Numbered from the stretch's first letter, positions 1 through 6,772 are shown. The stretch is 7,051 bases of DNA from Methanomassiliicoccales archaeon (GCA_027365715.1 DAHXLZ010000171.1:1-7051); one strand, 5' to 3'. Numbers and translations are program-made. The notes: generated by a model from the letters alone, not told the origin.

Positions 1-195
1 ATAGAACAGGGACTGGTACGGCGATGCCATTGCACCGCCAATCGACCACACTGTTGAAGTACTCGTGAGAATCCATGCATTGCCGGGCAGATAGAATGGC
101 CTCCTGAGCTTGCCGGCAACTTTCCTGCAAATACCCTGACCAGCATAGGAAGCTTTTACTACTTTCTCTGTCGGGTATCCTGTCTCTGAGTTCAT
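1..195 (-). CDS. N-terminal part of a probable MFS-type membrane transporter (partial, runs off the left edge)
   Basis: An open frame of 65 codons starts at ATG 195-193 and runs off the window. The protein begins MNSETGYPTEKVVKASYAGQ, continues with a basic stretch (CRKVAGKLRRP) and enters a hydrophobic segment from about residue 35 (FYLPGNAWILTSTSTVWSIG) that continues with GGAMASPYQSLFY. A basic cytoplasmic leader followed by TM1 with small residues and a P-Y-Q-S-L-F-Y stretch is what the first helix of major facilitator superfamily transporters looks like; I cannot confirm the family from 65 residues. An in-frame TAG lies 27 bases upstream, so ATG 195 is the first standard start. There is no clear Shine-Dalgarno, but a TATATATA box about 40 bases upstream fits a short leader. 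It lies 77 bases after the amylase stop with its own promoter, so it is probably a separate unit. A sugar-related export or import role would be guesswork. Confidence 0.62.
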   Translation of the reverse strand, partial: MNSETGYPTEKVVKASYAGQGICRKVAGKLRRPFYLPGNAWILTSTSTVWSIGGAMASPYQSLFY

Positions 196-235
196 TAGAA
201 TCAGTTTTATGTTTTCGATCTAATCAAAGAATGGT

Positions 236-243
236 ATATATAT
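236..243 (-). promoter_or_regulatory. TATA box for the left-edge transporter gene
   Basis: The perfect TATATATA run lies 40 bases upstream of the ATG at 195. With the usual archaeal spacing of about 25 bases from TATA centre to transcription start, transcription would begin near position 213-215, giving a leader of about 20 bases. It sits in an AT-rich gap between two genes on the same strand, just after a T run. The run is palindromic, so the direction is set by the neighbouring gene rather than by the box itself. Confidence 0.6.
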
Positions 244-267
244 CACTAACATCGTGAATTTCGACTG

Positions 268-272
268 AAAAA
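268..272 (-). terminator. T-run terminator after the amylase gene
   Basis: On the minus strand TTTTT follows the TGA stop of the amylase (273-275) directly. Archaeal RNA polymerase commonly stops at such T runs without a hairpin, and I see no strong stem here. Its position between the last operon gene and the TATA box of the next gene supports the role. Five Ts is short, so read-through is possible. Confidence 0.42.
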
Positions 273-2144
273 TCATCGATGTCTCAGGAAAATCCAGCCG
301 AACGGTTTCAGCACTATTCTTGAACCTTTTACTTCTGCACCGCTGGAGATAATTTCGATTCCTTCGACATCAATTGAGCGATTTCCTCCGGCATTGCAGC
401 AGACAAAGATGACAGAATGAGGGCCGATGCTCCTCCGTATGACGAGTGAGCCGTTCCTGCAGTTTGCTTCGAAAATGCCGGAACACAGTTCTCTGTTTTT
501 TGACCTGAGGAGGCAGAGTGAACTGATTAGTCTTGAAAACGTCTGTTCAGACGACCAGTCGACAGTTCCTCTGGCATTGTCACCCCCTGCTCCCTTCATC
601 ATGAATTCATCACCATAATATATCGCCGGAGCACCCGGCAGAGAGAAGAGAATCGCAAGGACAAGTGCAATTTTCTTCTTATTTGAACTCAGAACTGTTG
701 CGATCCTGGAAGTGTCATGGCTCCCGAGCAGATTATACTGAGAAACAGATGCAGAAAGGGGAATATGTGCATAGACATCGTACACCCGATTTATGAATGA
801 ACTCACGCCTATTTTTTGTTCTGCGAAGAGAAGAACAGCCTCACGGAAAACATAGTTCATTGTAGCATCATAAAATGCATCCTCAAGCCAGAATGAAGGA
901 TTCTTCCACATCTCTCCAAGAAGGTAACAGTCCGGATTAATACTTCTCAGAAGGCGTCGAGCCTTGAGTAAGAAATCCAGCGGCAGGGATTCGCCGACAT
1001 CAAAGCGCCAGCCGTCAACTTTTGCATATCCTGTCCAATAAGACAGGACGGAGAGAAGATACTCTCTCACAACAGGATTTGAAAGATTGAGCTTTGGAAG
1101 TGAGCCGACGCCTTCCCATGTCTCATAAGATGGTTTCATACCCGCGCGTTTCTTCATATCGTACCTGCCCCGGTAGATTTCCCTCCGCCCGTGACCAATG
1201 TACCAGCCCTCTCTGCCATTCAGGAATGGATAGAACTCATGGAAGGAGGTACCAGTGTGGTTGAATACGGCATCGAGAACTACACGCATGCTCTTTTTAT
1301 GGCAGCTTGAAATTAGCGAAGCAATATCCCGGTTTTTCCCAAGCATGGGATCAATTTTGAAATAATCCTGTGTATCGTACCTGTGTTCTGTTCGGGCCTC
1401 AAAGACCGGTGTGAGGTAAAGGGAGGTAATACCGAGTTCTTTCAAATACCCCAGTCTTTCTTCGATGCCTTTCAGATTGCCGCCAAAAAAAAGGCCTTGT
1501 TCAGGGGGCGAATTCCATGGAACGGTTTCGCTCGTTTGGTATTCGCACCGATCAGATCTGTTGAATCTGTCTGTAAATATTTGATAAAAGACGCTGCGTG
1601 AAACCCATTCGGGCCTGAGGCACTTCACTTTCCTGAGCCGATATGTGCCGGGAATTTTGCCGGCACCATATGATGCGTTGTAAAAACTGTATTGTTTCCC
1701 GCACAATGATTCGCTTATCTGTGCTTGAAAGTAAGAATACCCGTGACTTCTGCCACCTCGAAACATTTTGAATTTCTGACCTGCGGATTTAATCGTGATT
1801 GACCTGGTCGTGGAGGGTGCGCGAATCCTGATAAAGAAATATCCGTCAAAATAATCGTAGAAACTCCTGCGTTCCTGCGAATGATAGTAATCGCCTTTTT
1901 GGGGAATCTTCAGCAATCCACGGCAAACAACATCATATTGATTCTTTCTGACAACATATCGGTAGTTTCGGTTTTGCAGTCTGACGCTTAAACGGCCCTT
2001 TGTAAAAATCATACTTCCTGTTCCATAAGCGTTGAACGTAGATGATAGATAATATCTGTCGACTGCATTCCAGTCGTCAAGCTTGAACATGACATTTGAA
2101 AATTCGCCGTCGTTTTCAAGAATCTCGGTGGTGCATAGTGTCAT
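273..2144 (-). CDS. GH13 alpha-amylase family enzyme, neopullulanase/cyclomaltodextrinase-like, cytoplasmic
   Basis: A 623-residue glycoside hydrolase family 13 enzyme, predicted to hydrolyse alpha-1,4 (perhaps alpha-1,6) bonds of imported maltodextrin or cyclodextrin. All four GH13 regions are visible: DAVFNH at 291-296; GWRFDVGES at 378-386 with the nucleophile Asp382; LLGEMW at 408-413 with acid/base Glu411; and LLGSHDTSR at 472-480 with the stabilising Asp477. SLPKLN at 348-353 corresponds to the MPKLN-type motif of the neopullulanase subfamily (GH13_20), and the block starting FYQIFTDRF at 186 opens the barrel. Residues 1-180 form a beta-rich N-terminal region, longer than the roughly 120-residue CBM34 usual in that subfamily, and about 530-623 look like the C-terminal beta domain. 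There is no signal peptide, so it acts inside the cell. It starts 26 bases after the MalK stop; the ATG at 2144 is the first in frame, with only a weak AAAGGA upstream. Met19 (2090) is a possible later start. The exact substrate cannot be read from sequence. Confidence 0.93.
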   Translation of the reverse strand: MTLCTTEILENDGEFSNVMFKLDDWNAVDRYYLSSTFNAYGTGSMIFTKGRLSVRLQNRNYRYVVRKNQYDVVCRGLLKIPQKGDYYHSQERRSFYDYFDGYFFIRIRAPSTTRSITIKSAGQKFKMFRGGRSHGYSYFQAQISESLCGKQYSFYNASYGAGKIPGTYRLRKVKCLRPEWVSRSVFYQIFTDRFNRSDRCEYQTSETVPWNSPPEQGLFFGGNLKGIEERLGYLKELGITSLYLTPVFEARTEHRYDTQDYFKIDPMLGKNRDIASLISSCHKKSMRVVLDAVFNHTGTSFHEFYPFLNGREGWYIGHGRREIYRGRYDMKKRAGMKPSYETWEGVGSLPKLNLSNPVVREYLLSVLSYWTGYAKVDGWRFDVGESLPLDFLLKARRLLRSINPDCYLLGEMWKNPSFWLEDAFYDATMNYVFREAVLLFAEQKIGVSSFINRVYDVYAHIPLSASVSQYNLLGSHDTSRIATVLSSNKKKIALVLAILFSLPGAPAIYYGDEFMMKGAGGDNARGTVDWSSEQTFSRLISSLCLLRSKNRELCSGIFEANCRNGSLVIRRSIGPHSVIFVCCNAGGNRSIDVEGIEIISSGAEVKGSRIVLKPFGWIFLRHR

Positions 2145-2170
2145 GCGTTGTGCTGTCCTTTACTGCCATA

Positions 2171-3247
2171 TCAAGGCGCCACAGAAAACTCTTTTGCCGA
2201 ACCCGAAACGGGATCGAAGAAGTGAACCCCTTCGAGATTCGGTGAAGCGTATACGGAGTCGCCAATCCTGAAGTCGTGCTGCTTGACGGTGGCAACGAAA
2301 TCACCGGCATCACCTGTCAGATAGAGGAAATTTTCGCTCCCCGTTCTCTCGATGCCTTTTATTCCGCACTTTACCGTACCAGGGGTTTCTGTTACAGATA
2401 TTTCCATATCGACCGGTCTCACTCCCATAATATATTTACCCTGCTCAGCGCTCCGAAGCCTGACGCCGAATGTCGCCGTTTCGAAATAAAAACTATCTTC
2501 CCGCTCAACCACATTTCCCTCAAACATATTCATCGGCGGATAACCGACAAAGTCCGCAACAAATCTGTTGGACGGTTTCATGAAAATATTCATGGGAGTA
2601 TCGTACTGCAGGAGCTTGCCCTGGTTTATGACAGCAATCTTGTCGGCGAGCGTCATTGCCTCCACCTGATCGTGTGTTACAAAAATCATTGTTCGCTTCA
2701 GCCTGAGATGAAGATTCTTCAATTCTATTCTTGTCGCTGCACGGAGTTTCGCATCGAGGTTAGAGAGAGGCTCATCCAGCAGAAAAACAGCAGGATTTCG
2801 CACTATGGCCCTTGCAAGTGCAACACGCTGTCTCTGCCCGCCGGACAATGCAGCTGGCTTCCTTTGCAGAAGCGCGTCTATCTGGAGCATTCGCGCAGTT
2901 TCCTTGACCTTTCTATCTATTGTATCCTTTGGCTCTTTCCTGGCACGGAGGCCGAAAGCAATATTGTCATAAATTTTCAGATGAGGGTAGAGCGCATAGC
3001 TTTGGAAAACCATTGCCACATTCCTGTCACGTGGTTCAATTTCATCGACGACACTTTTGCCGATGTAAATATGTCCTTCTGACTGTATTTCGAGGCCGGC
3101 GATCATTCTCAATGTTGTTGTCTTCCCGCATCCCGATGGACCCAGAAAAACAACAAACTCTCCGTCTTCAACAGCCAGCGAGATGTCGTCGACAGCCTTT
3201 GTCCCTCCGAATATCTTTGTGATGTGTTCCAGCCTTACCTTTGCCAA
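2171..3247 (-). CDS. malK: MalK-type ATPase subunit of a carbohydrate ABC importer
   Basis: The 358-residue ATP-binding subunit powers the MalF/MalG permease from the cytoplasmic side. Numbered from the TTG start: Walker A GPSGCGKTT at 36-44, Q-loop Gln82, ABC signature LSGGQRQ at 135-141, Walker B VFLLDEP at 154-160 with catalytic Glu159, D-loop SNLDAK, and switch His192. About 235-358 is the C-terminal regulatory domain of the MalK/MsmX/UgpC group, with the GVRPVDMEI block near 275. I chose TTG 3247-3245 rather than GTG 3256: the resulting start MAKVRLEHITK is the typical one of this family, and GAGGTG sits six bases upstream, whereas the GTG is itself part of that Shine-Dalgarno. MalG ends 18 bases upstream and the amylase follows 26 bases downstream, so this is one operon. 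MalK paralogues serve several sugars; the malto-oligosaccharide role is inferred from the amylase. Length and motifs are normal. Confidence 0.95.
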   Translation of the reverse strand: MAKVRLEHITKIFGGTKAVDDISLAVEDGEFVVFLGPSGCGKTTTLRMIAGLEIQSEGHIYIGKSVVDEIEPRDRNVAMVFQSYALYPHLKIYDNIAFGLRARKEPKDTIDRKVKETARMLQIDALLQRKPAALSGGQRQRVALARAIVRNPAVFLLDEPLSNLDAKLRAATRIELKNLHLRLKRTMIFVTHDQVEAMTLADKIAVINQGKLLQYDTPMNIFMKPSNRFVADFVGYPPMNMFEGNVVEREDSFYFETATFGVRLRSAEQGKYIMGVRPVDMEISVTETPGTVKCGIKGIERTGSENFLYLTGDAGDFVATVKQHDFRIGDSVYASPNLEGVHFFDPVSGSAKEFSVAP

Positions 3248-3253
3248 TTCAAG

Positions 3254-3259
3254 CACCTC
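3254..3259 (-). promoter_or_regulatory. Ribosome binding site GAGGTG that decides the malK start
   Basis: GAGGTG matches six bases of the archaeal consensus GGAGGTGATCC. It ends six bases before TTG 3247, an ideal spacing. It contains the alternative GTG start at 3256 in its own sequence, so that GTG cannot use it. This makes the TTG the better start. Confidence 0.72.
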
Positions 3260-3265
3260 TTTTTC

Positions 3266-4105
3266 TCAACCCTTTACGCCCCCAAGTGTCAGACCCGAAA
3301 TTATGTACTTCTGGAAAACCATATAGAGAACGAGTATGGGGGCACCCATCAGGAATGAGAATGCGGAGAAGATGCCGTAATTGAAACCAATTCCCACAGT
3401 CTGCGATGTCTTGTATAGACCGAGTGCGAGTGTCCACAGATTCGACGATGTTATGAATGCATTGGCGAGTGCATAATCGGTGTACGGACCGACGAAAGCG
3501 AGAACAACGCCAAGGGCAAGGATCGGTTTGCAGAGTGGAAGTATTACCCGGAAGAAGGCGCCCGTTCTGCCATAACCGTCAACAAGTGCGGCTTCTTCCA
3601 GTTCCTCCGGTATTCCGTCGATATAGTTTTTCACGAGTATGCCTGAAAATATGACCGAACCTGCAGAATAGGGTATTATCAGGCCGATATATGTATCAAT
3701 CAGATTCAGCTTTGCAAACATGAAATAGAACGGTATAATCAGCACGATTCCAGGAAAGAGGGAAATGCCGATTATGAAGTATATGAGTGTCTTCCTGCCG
3801 GGAAAATTGAATCTGGAAAGACCGTAACCGGTAAACGCCGCAAGACCGATTCCAATCACTGCAGAACTTATGCCAAATATCAGTGAGTTCTCAAGCCACA
3901 GAGAGAATTGGCTGTATTTGAGTATGGTCAAATAATTTGAAACGGTGAGAGTGCGCGGATCGGGCAGCAGTGATGTTGAAAGGGCCGCGAGTTGTATTTT
4001 TGAAAAAGAGGTCCAGAGAATGAAATATATCGGAAATAGTGCAAATAGCGATGTGAGTATCAATACGATGTGAGACAGCAGTTGTGAGACCAGTCTGCGT
4101 TTCAT
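3266..4105 (-). CDS. malG: MalG-type ABC sugar permease subunit
   Basis: The 279-residue inner-membrane permease pairs with the MalF-type subunit. Numbered from the ATG at 4105, hydrophobic segments lie at about 12-35, 72-97, 106-131, 137-160, 195-215 and 248-268, the six helices usual for MalG. The cytoplasmic EAA loop, which docks onto MalK, is at about 167-190 (PEELEEAALVDGYGRTGAFF followed by RVILP). The C-terminus QKYIISGLTLGGVKG is characteristic of MalG-family permeases. An in-frame ATG three codons earlier (4114) touches the Shine-Dalgarno with no spacer, whereas ATG 4105 has GGAGGG nine bases upstream and overlaps the MalF stop as ATGA; I therefore prefer 4105. The overlap suggests translational coupling with the upstream subunit. 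The sugar specificity is shared with the binding protein and cannot be read from this subunit alone. Confidence 0.93.
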   Translation of the reverse strand: MKRRLVSQLLSHIVLILTSLFALFPIYFILWTSFSKIQLAALSTSLLPDPRTLTVSNYLTILKYSQFSLWLENSLIFGISSAVIGIGLAAFTGYGLSRFNFPGRKTLIYFIIGISLFPGIVLIIPFYFMFAKLNLIDTYIGLIIPYSAGSVIFSGILVKNYIDGIPEELEEAALVDGYGRTGAFFRVILPLCKPILALGVVLAFVGPYTDYALANAFITSSNLWTLALGLYKTSQTVGIGFNYGIFSAFSFLMGAPILVLYMVFQKYIISGLTLGGVKG

Positions 4106-5034
4106 TTCAACCATCCCTCCGTCAGTCTTGTGTATTTAATGGCGAGGACGCCGATGACGAGAAGTATCGAAAAATTGATCACGGAATAGGTGGCGGCAAG
4201 AGCGAAGGTATAGTACTGGAACGCCTCCTGGTAGATTTCAACAACAAATATCTCTGTTGTATACCCGGGTCCGCCGCCCGTGAGCAGATATATCGGGTAA
4301 AAATTGTTGAATGTAAACAGCCACCCCATGATGCCGACGAATGCAACAGTCGGTTTCATATAAGGGACGGTTATCCTGCTGAATTTGTAAAAGGAAGACG
4401 CACCGTCTATTTCAGCAGACTCGTAGAGCTCAGGCGGAATGGATTGCATAGAGGCAAGAAACACAATGGTATAAAATGGAAAGGATAGCCATGTATTTGT
4501 CAGCAGCAAGGCGCTCCAGACATGCACTGCGCTGCCCTGAAGCCAGTTCACGGGAGCAATATGTACGAGCGACAGCATGCCGTTGATGACACCGTATTCG
4601 AAATTGAGCATGTTGTCCCATGTGAGTATGGTGATGAATGCGGGCATTGCCCACGGGACCAGTATAATTGTCCGGTATATCCACTTACCACGGATCTGCT
4701 GGTTCAGGAGCGTTGCCAGGGCGAGGCCAAGCAGCAGAAAGATTGCTACAGAAGCAGATGCCCAGAAAAGACTGTTAAAAATCAGACTCATTGTCAGACT
4801 CAACTGGGATGCAGAATGAAACACTGAAATATAGTTGGCAAGACCCACGAAATGATAATTAAAAAATGAGCGGGTTCCGCCGATTCCAAAGTCTGTCATG
4901 GAAATGTAGAACGTGTATGCGATAGGATAGATTGTCAGGAAAAGCAGAACCAGGAGCATTGGGAGCAGGTAGATGTACGCGTTCCATTCCCTCTTGAGTC
5001 TGAAGAGCAAAGGCATCTCGCTGATATTCTGCAT
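4102..5034 (-). CDS. malF: MalF-type ABC sugar permease subunit
   Basis: The 310-residue inner-membrane permease forms the translocation channel together with the MalG-type subunit. Hydrophobic stretches lie at about 20-45, 83-110, 118-140, 171-196, 228-250 and 279-300, giving six helices. The EAA loop that contacts MalK is at about 200-224 (PPELYESAEIDGASSFYKFS, then RITVP). LLTGGGPGYTTEIFVVEIYQ near 250-269 is the hallmark stretch of MalF-type permeases ahead of the last helix. It resembles the compact archaeal and Gram-positive MalF, not the longer Escherichia coli form with a large periplasmic loop. The start ATG 5034 has only a weak GGGGG 11 bases upstream; the next in-frame Met (5016) has nothing better. 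It follows the binding-protein stop by 59 bases and overlaps malG by four bases (ATGA). Confidence 0.93.
   Translation of the reverse strand: MQNISEMPLLFRLKREWNAYIYLLPMLLVLLFLTIYPIAYTFYISMTDFGIGGTRSFFNYHFVGLANYISVFHSASQLSLTMSLIFNSLFWASASVAIFLLLGLALATLLNQQIRGKWIYRTIILVPWAMPAFITILTWDNMLNFEYGVINGMLSLVHIAPVNWLQGSAVHVWSALLLTNTWLSFPFYTIVFLASMQSIPPELYESAEIDGASSFYKFSRITVPYMKPTVAFVGIMGWLFTFNNFYPIYLLTGGGPGYTTEIFVVEIYQEAFQYYTFALAATYSVINFSILLVIGVLAIKYTRLTEGWLK
4115..4120 (-). promoter_or_regulatory. Ribosome binding site GGAGGG for malG, inside the end of malF
   Basis: GGAGGG lies in the last codons of the MalF-type gene, nine bases before ATG 4105 and directly abutting ATG 4114. The spacing favours 4105 as the start. 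Its location within an upstream coding region fits coupled translation of the two permease subunits. Confidence 0.65.
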
Positions 5035-5093
5035 GATTATATCTGCCCCCGACAGACGGAGATTAACGAATTTACATCATTTGAGACGATTGC

Positions 5094-6506
5094 CTAATTG
5101 CGTGTCTCCATCCCTGCTCCAGCCACAAAGATTGACGATGCAGCGGCAGTCTGGGCGGCAGAAGACACTGTGGAGTAGACGACCACATAGGGCGGAACAT
5201 GGTTCTGCGTCATGCTCTGCACTATGGCGTTCTGGATATCGGCGGCTGTAGCGGTTGCATTAATCTTGCCCGATGTAAATTCACTTACATACGTGCCGAA
5301 CGGAGTCCAGTAATACCCCATCTGCGGTGCATTGACGAAATGCTGCGAATCGTTAACAAACTGGTCGCTGTATCCTGTTGCCCAGCCTACGTTCAGGCTA
5401 TCGACATAACTGAGCGCTGAGGTTACAGAAGGGAAGTCTCCGGCACTGTTCCAGAACTTGATTTCAGTCGCATTTGACGCAAGAAATTCACCGAATCTTA
5501 TTGATGCCCACATCTGGGAATTCGAAGCGCCGGATGAACTCTTCGTCAGTACGGCGGCGGCAATTGAACCGAGGAACGGGAGCGGCCTGAGGCCCGTTTG
5601 AGAAACCGTCGGCATGGGCGCCACACCGACATTCTGAACGCCGAGTGCATTTATGTAGGCTGCTATGTCCCACGGACCGTCGAAAATTATTCCTGCATGA
5701 CCAGTTTCAAACAGACTCTGCCACTCGGAGCCTGTAAGCGCAGGTGGCTGAATCTGATAGACCGTGGTCAGATTGTTCAAGAATTCGAGCGCGTCAACCG
5801 TTGCATTTGTGTTGATTGTCGGTGCACCATTTGCCGCGAACAGACGTCCGCCGAATCCTGCCTGCCATGCAACAAATCTGTATCCGCCATCAGAGCCGAG
5901 ACCATAAGCAACGCCCGCCGTCACGTACTTGCCGTTGGTTATGACCGTTATATTCTTCGCCATCTGAATCATCTGGTTGGTCGTTGTCGGGGCAGTCGGT
6001 ATCAGATGTTTGTTATAAATCATCGCAACGCCGTTTACATTGAGCGGAAACCCGTAAATGGAGCCGTTAAGCGTAACGTCCGATCTTGCAGTTGATGAAT
6101 ATTGCGAGAAAAATGAGCTGTTAACCACCGCGCTGAGATTAACGACGAGACCGTGGTAGAACAGTGTGCTGCCTTCAAAATCGCTCGTTCCTATAATGAT
6201 ATTCGGAGCCTTTCCTGCAAGGGCTGCCGCGACCAGTGTGCTCGGGGATGGTGTCGTCTGGTTGACCCAGTCGACCGTGATGTTAGGGTAAAGGCTCATG
6301 AAAGCGCTCCTTGCACTGAGAAAGGCCGGAAATTCGGTCGAGGAGAAGTCCTGCCACACAGTAACGGTCGTATGTGAGGGACTTGTCGTCGTCGTTTTCT
6401 TCAGCTTCGTTGAAGAGGAAGGATGCTGCGTGAGAAGATATGCACCCGCACCCGCGATAATTACTGCGAGAACAATCACAACGGCAATAATTGCCTTCCC
6501 CCCCAC
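5094..6506 (-). CDS. Extracellular sugar-binding protein of the ABC importer, membrane-anchored (family 1 solute-binding protein)
   Basis: This MalE-like protein should capture the sugar outside the cell and hand it to MalF/MalG. From GTG 6506 it has 470 residues: MGGK, a hydrophobic anchor at 5-25 (AIIAVVIVLAVIIAGAGAYLL), then a Ser/Thr/Lys linker at about 29-46. Binding-protein features follow: GKAPNIIIG at 98-106, YGFPLNVNGVAMIYNKHL at 151-168, FETGHAGIIFDGPWDIAAY at 266-284, and VGVAPMP at 293-299 with FLGSIAAAVLTK at 311-322. There is no lipobox and no cysteine at all, so the N-terminal helix probably anchors it. I count 11 N-X-S/T sequons after the anchor, consistent with a glycosylated archaeal surface protein. 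The start is uncertain: GTG 6506 has only a weak GGAAGAG upstream and no nearby TATA, and a coding-looking stretch in another frame joins it through a G7 tract (see 6507-6648). The open frame also continues to GTG 6788, but that part does not look coding. It is the first gene of the operon. Confidence 0.9.
   Translation of the reverse strand: MGGKAIIAVVIVLAVIIAGAGAYLLTQHPSSSTKLKKTTTTSPSHTTVTVWQDFSSTEFPAFLSARSAFMSLYPNITVDWVNQTTPSPSTLVAAALAGKAPNIIIGTSDFEGSTLFYHGLVVNLSAVVNSSFFSQYSSTARSDVTLNGSIYGFPLNVNGVAMIYNKHLIPTAPTTTNQMIQMAKNITVITNGKYVTAGVAYGLGSDGGYRFVAWQAGFGGRLFAANGAPTINTNATVDALEFLNNLTTVYQIQPPALTGSEWQSLFETGHAGIIFDGPWDIAAYINALGVQNVGVAPMPTVSQTGLRPLPFLGSIAAAVLTKSSSGASNSQMWASIRFGEFLASNATEIKFWNSAGDFPSVTSALSYVDSLNVGWATGYSDQFVNDSQHFVNAPQMGYYWTPFGTYVSEFTSGKINATATAADIQNAIVQSMTQNHVPPYVVVYSTVSSAAQTAAASSIFVAGAGMETRN
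6498..6504 (-). repeat. G7 homopolymer at the frame junction of the binding protein
   Basis: Seven Gs (Cs on the plus strand) lie exactly where the coding signal changes frame. Six Gs (or nine) would fuse the ATG 6648 frame with the main frame. A second homopolymer, T8 on the minus strand at 6576-6583, lies inside the extension. Runs like these are common sites of sequencing error and also of slippage-based phase variation. Confidence 0.85.
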
Positions 6507-6648
6507 CTGAACGTCTCTTCCGAGGTGCGGACTCCGGCTCCTGACCGTCGGAGCCTTCGGTTGATGCCAGGACAGAAAAAAAACCAAATCCGGACAAACC
6601 AGAACGGTATGCGGCACCGTCAGATGCCCCGCTTGATATTCTAAACAT
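6507..6648 (-). other. Probable N-terminal extension of the binding protein, out of frame by one base
   Basis: From ATG 6648 the frame reads MFRISSGASDGAAYRSGLSG and later GSDGQEPESAPRKRRSGGG before passing into nonsense (EGNYCRCDCSRS). Losing one G from the seven at 6498-6504 joins this to KAIIAVVIVLAV, giving a 517-residue protein with a charged cytoplasmic tail and RKRR just before the membrane anchor, as the positive-inside rule expects. GGTGGG lies eight bases before the ATG, and a TATA-like element about 40 bases before it. The alternative is that this stretch is a leader and translation starts at GTG 6506. The low-charge, Gly/Ser-rich first part is not diagnostic. Confidence 0.5.
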
Positions 6649-6689
6649 AAACTGAACCCACCGAACCTCTGACTTGATGCGCAGAACAC

Positions 6690-6698
6690 TACAAATAG
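6690..6698 (-). promoter_or_regulatory. Candidate TATA box of the sugar-uptake operon
   Basis: On the minus strand CTATTTGTA lies about 41 bases before ATG 6648. Standard archaeal spacing would put the transcription start near 6669-6670, a purine in CAGAGG, with a leader of about 20 bases carrying GGTGGG before the ATG. This agrees with the ATG 6648 start and not with GTG 6506, which would then have a leader of about 160 bases. The match to the TATA consensus is moderate. Confidence 0.4.
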
Positions 6699-6738
6699 GT
6701 TGCTAATGGATGCGATCGGTCGAAGTGGGACATCTGTG

Positions 6739-6749
6739 TAAACTAATAG
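6739..6749 (-). promoter_or_regulatory. Alternative TATA-like element upstream of the operon
   Basis: CTATTAGTTTA on the minus strand is also TATA-like. Use of it would start transcription near 6718 and leave a leader of about 70 bases to ATG 6648. It may be a second promoter or chance AT-richness. Confidence 0.25.
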
Positions 6750-6759
6750 AGAATTTGGT

Positions 6760-6772
6760 GACGATATCCGTC
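6760..6772 (-). promoter_or_regulatory. Small palindrome upstream of the operon promoters, possible regulator site
   Basis: GACGGATATCGTC has perfect four-base arms (GACG/CGTC) around GATAT, ending 11 bases upstream of the more distal TATA-like element. Archaeal sugar operons are often controlled by TrmB-type or other helix-turn-helix regulators binding near the TATA box. No regulator gene is in view, and a motif this short can occur by chance. Confidence 0.18.

Noticed and set aside
2116..2313. A minus-strand frame containing ATG 2169, which could be an earlier start of the amylase (MAVKDSTTHDTMHHRDS).
   Set aside because: It is out of frame with the amylase and stops at once after 17 residues. 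No homopolymer suggests a frameshift here, and ATG 2144 gives a sensible start.
2276..3082. A 268-codon open frame on the plus strand.
   Set aside because: It lies entirely antisense to malK, whose motifs are all intact, and its translation is rich in Cys, His and Arg with no recognisable domain. It is a shadow.
5035..5093. An internal promoter or processing stem between the binding protein and malF (GATATAATC just before the malF ATG).
   Set aside because: The TATA-like string is directly next to the start codon, too close for a promoter of malF, and no convincing stem or T run was found in the 59 bases.
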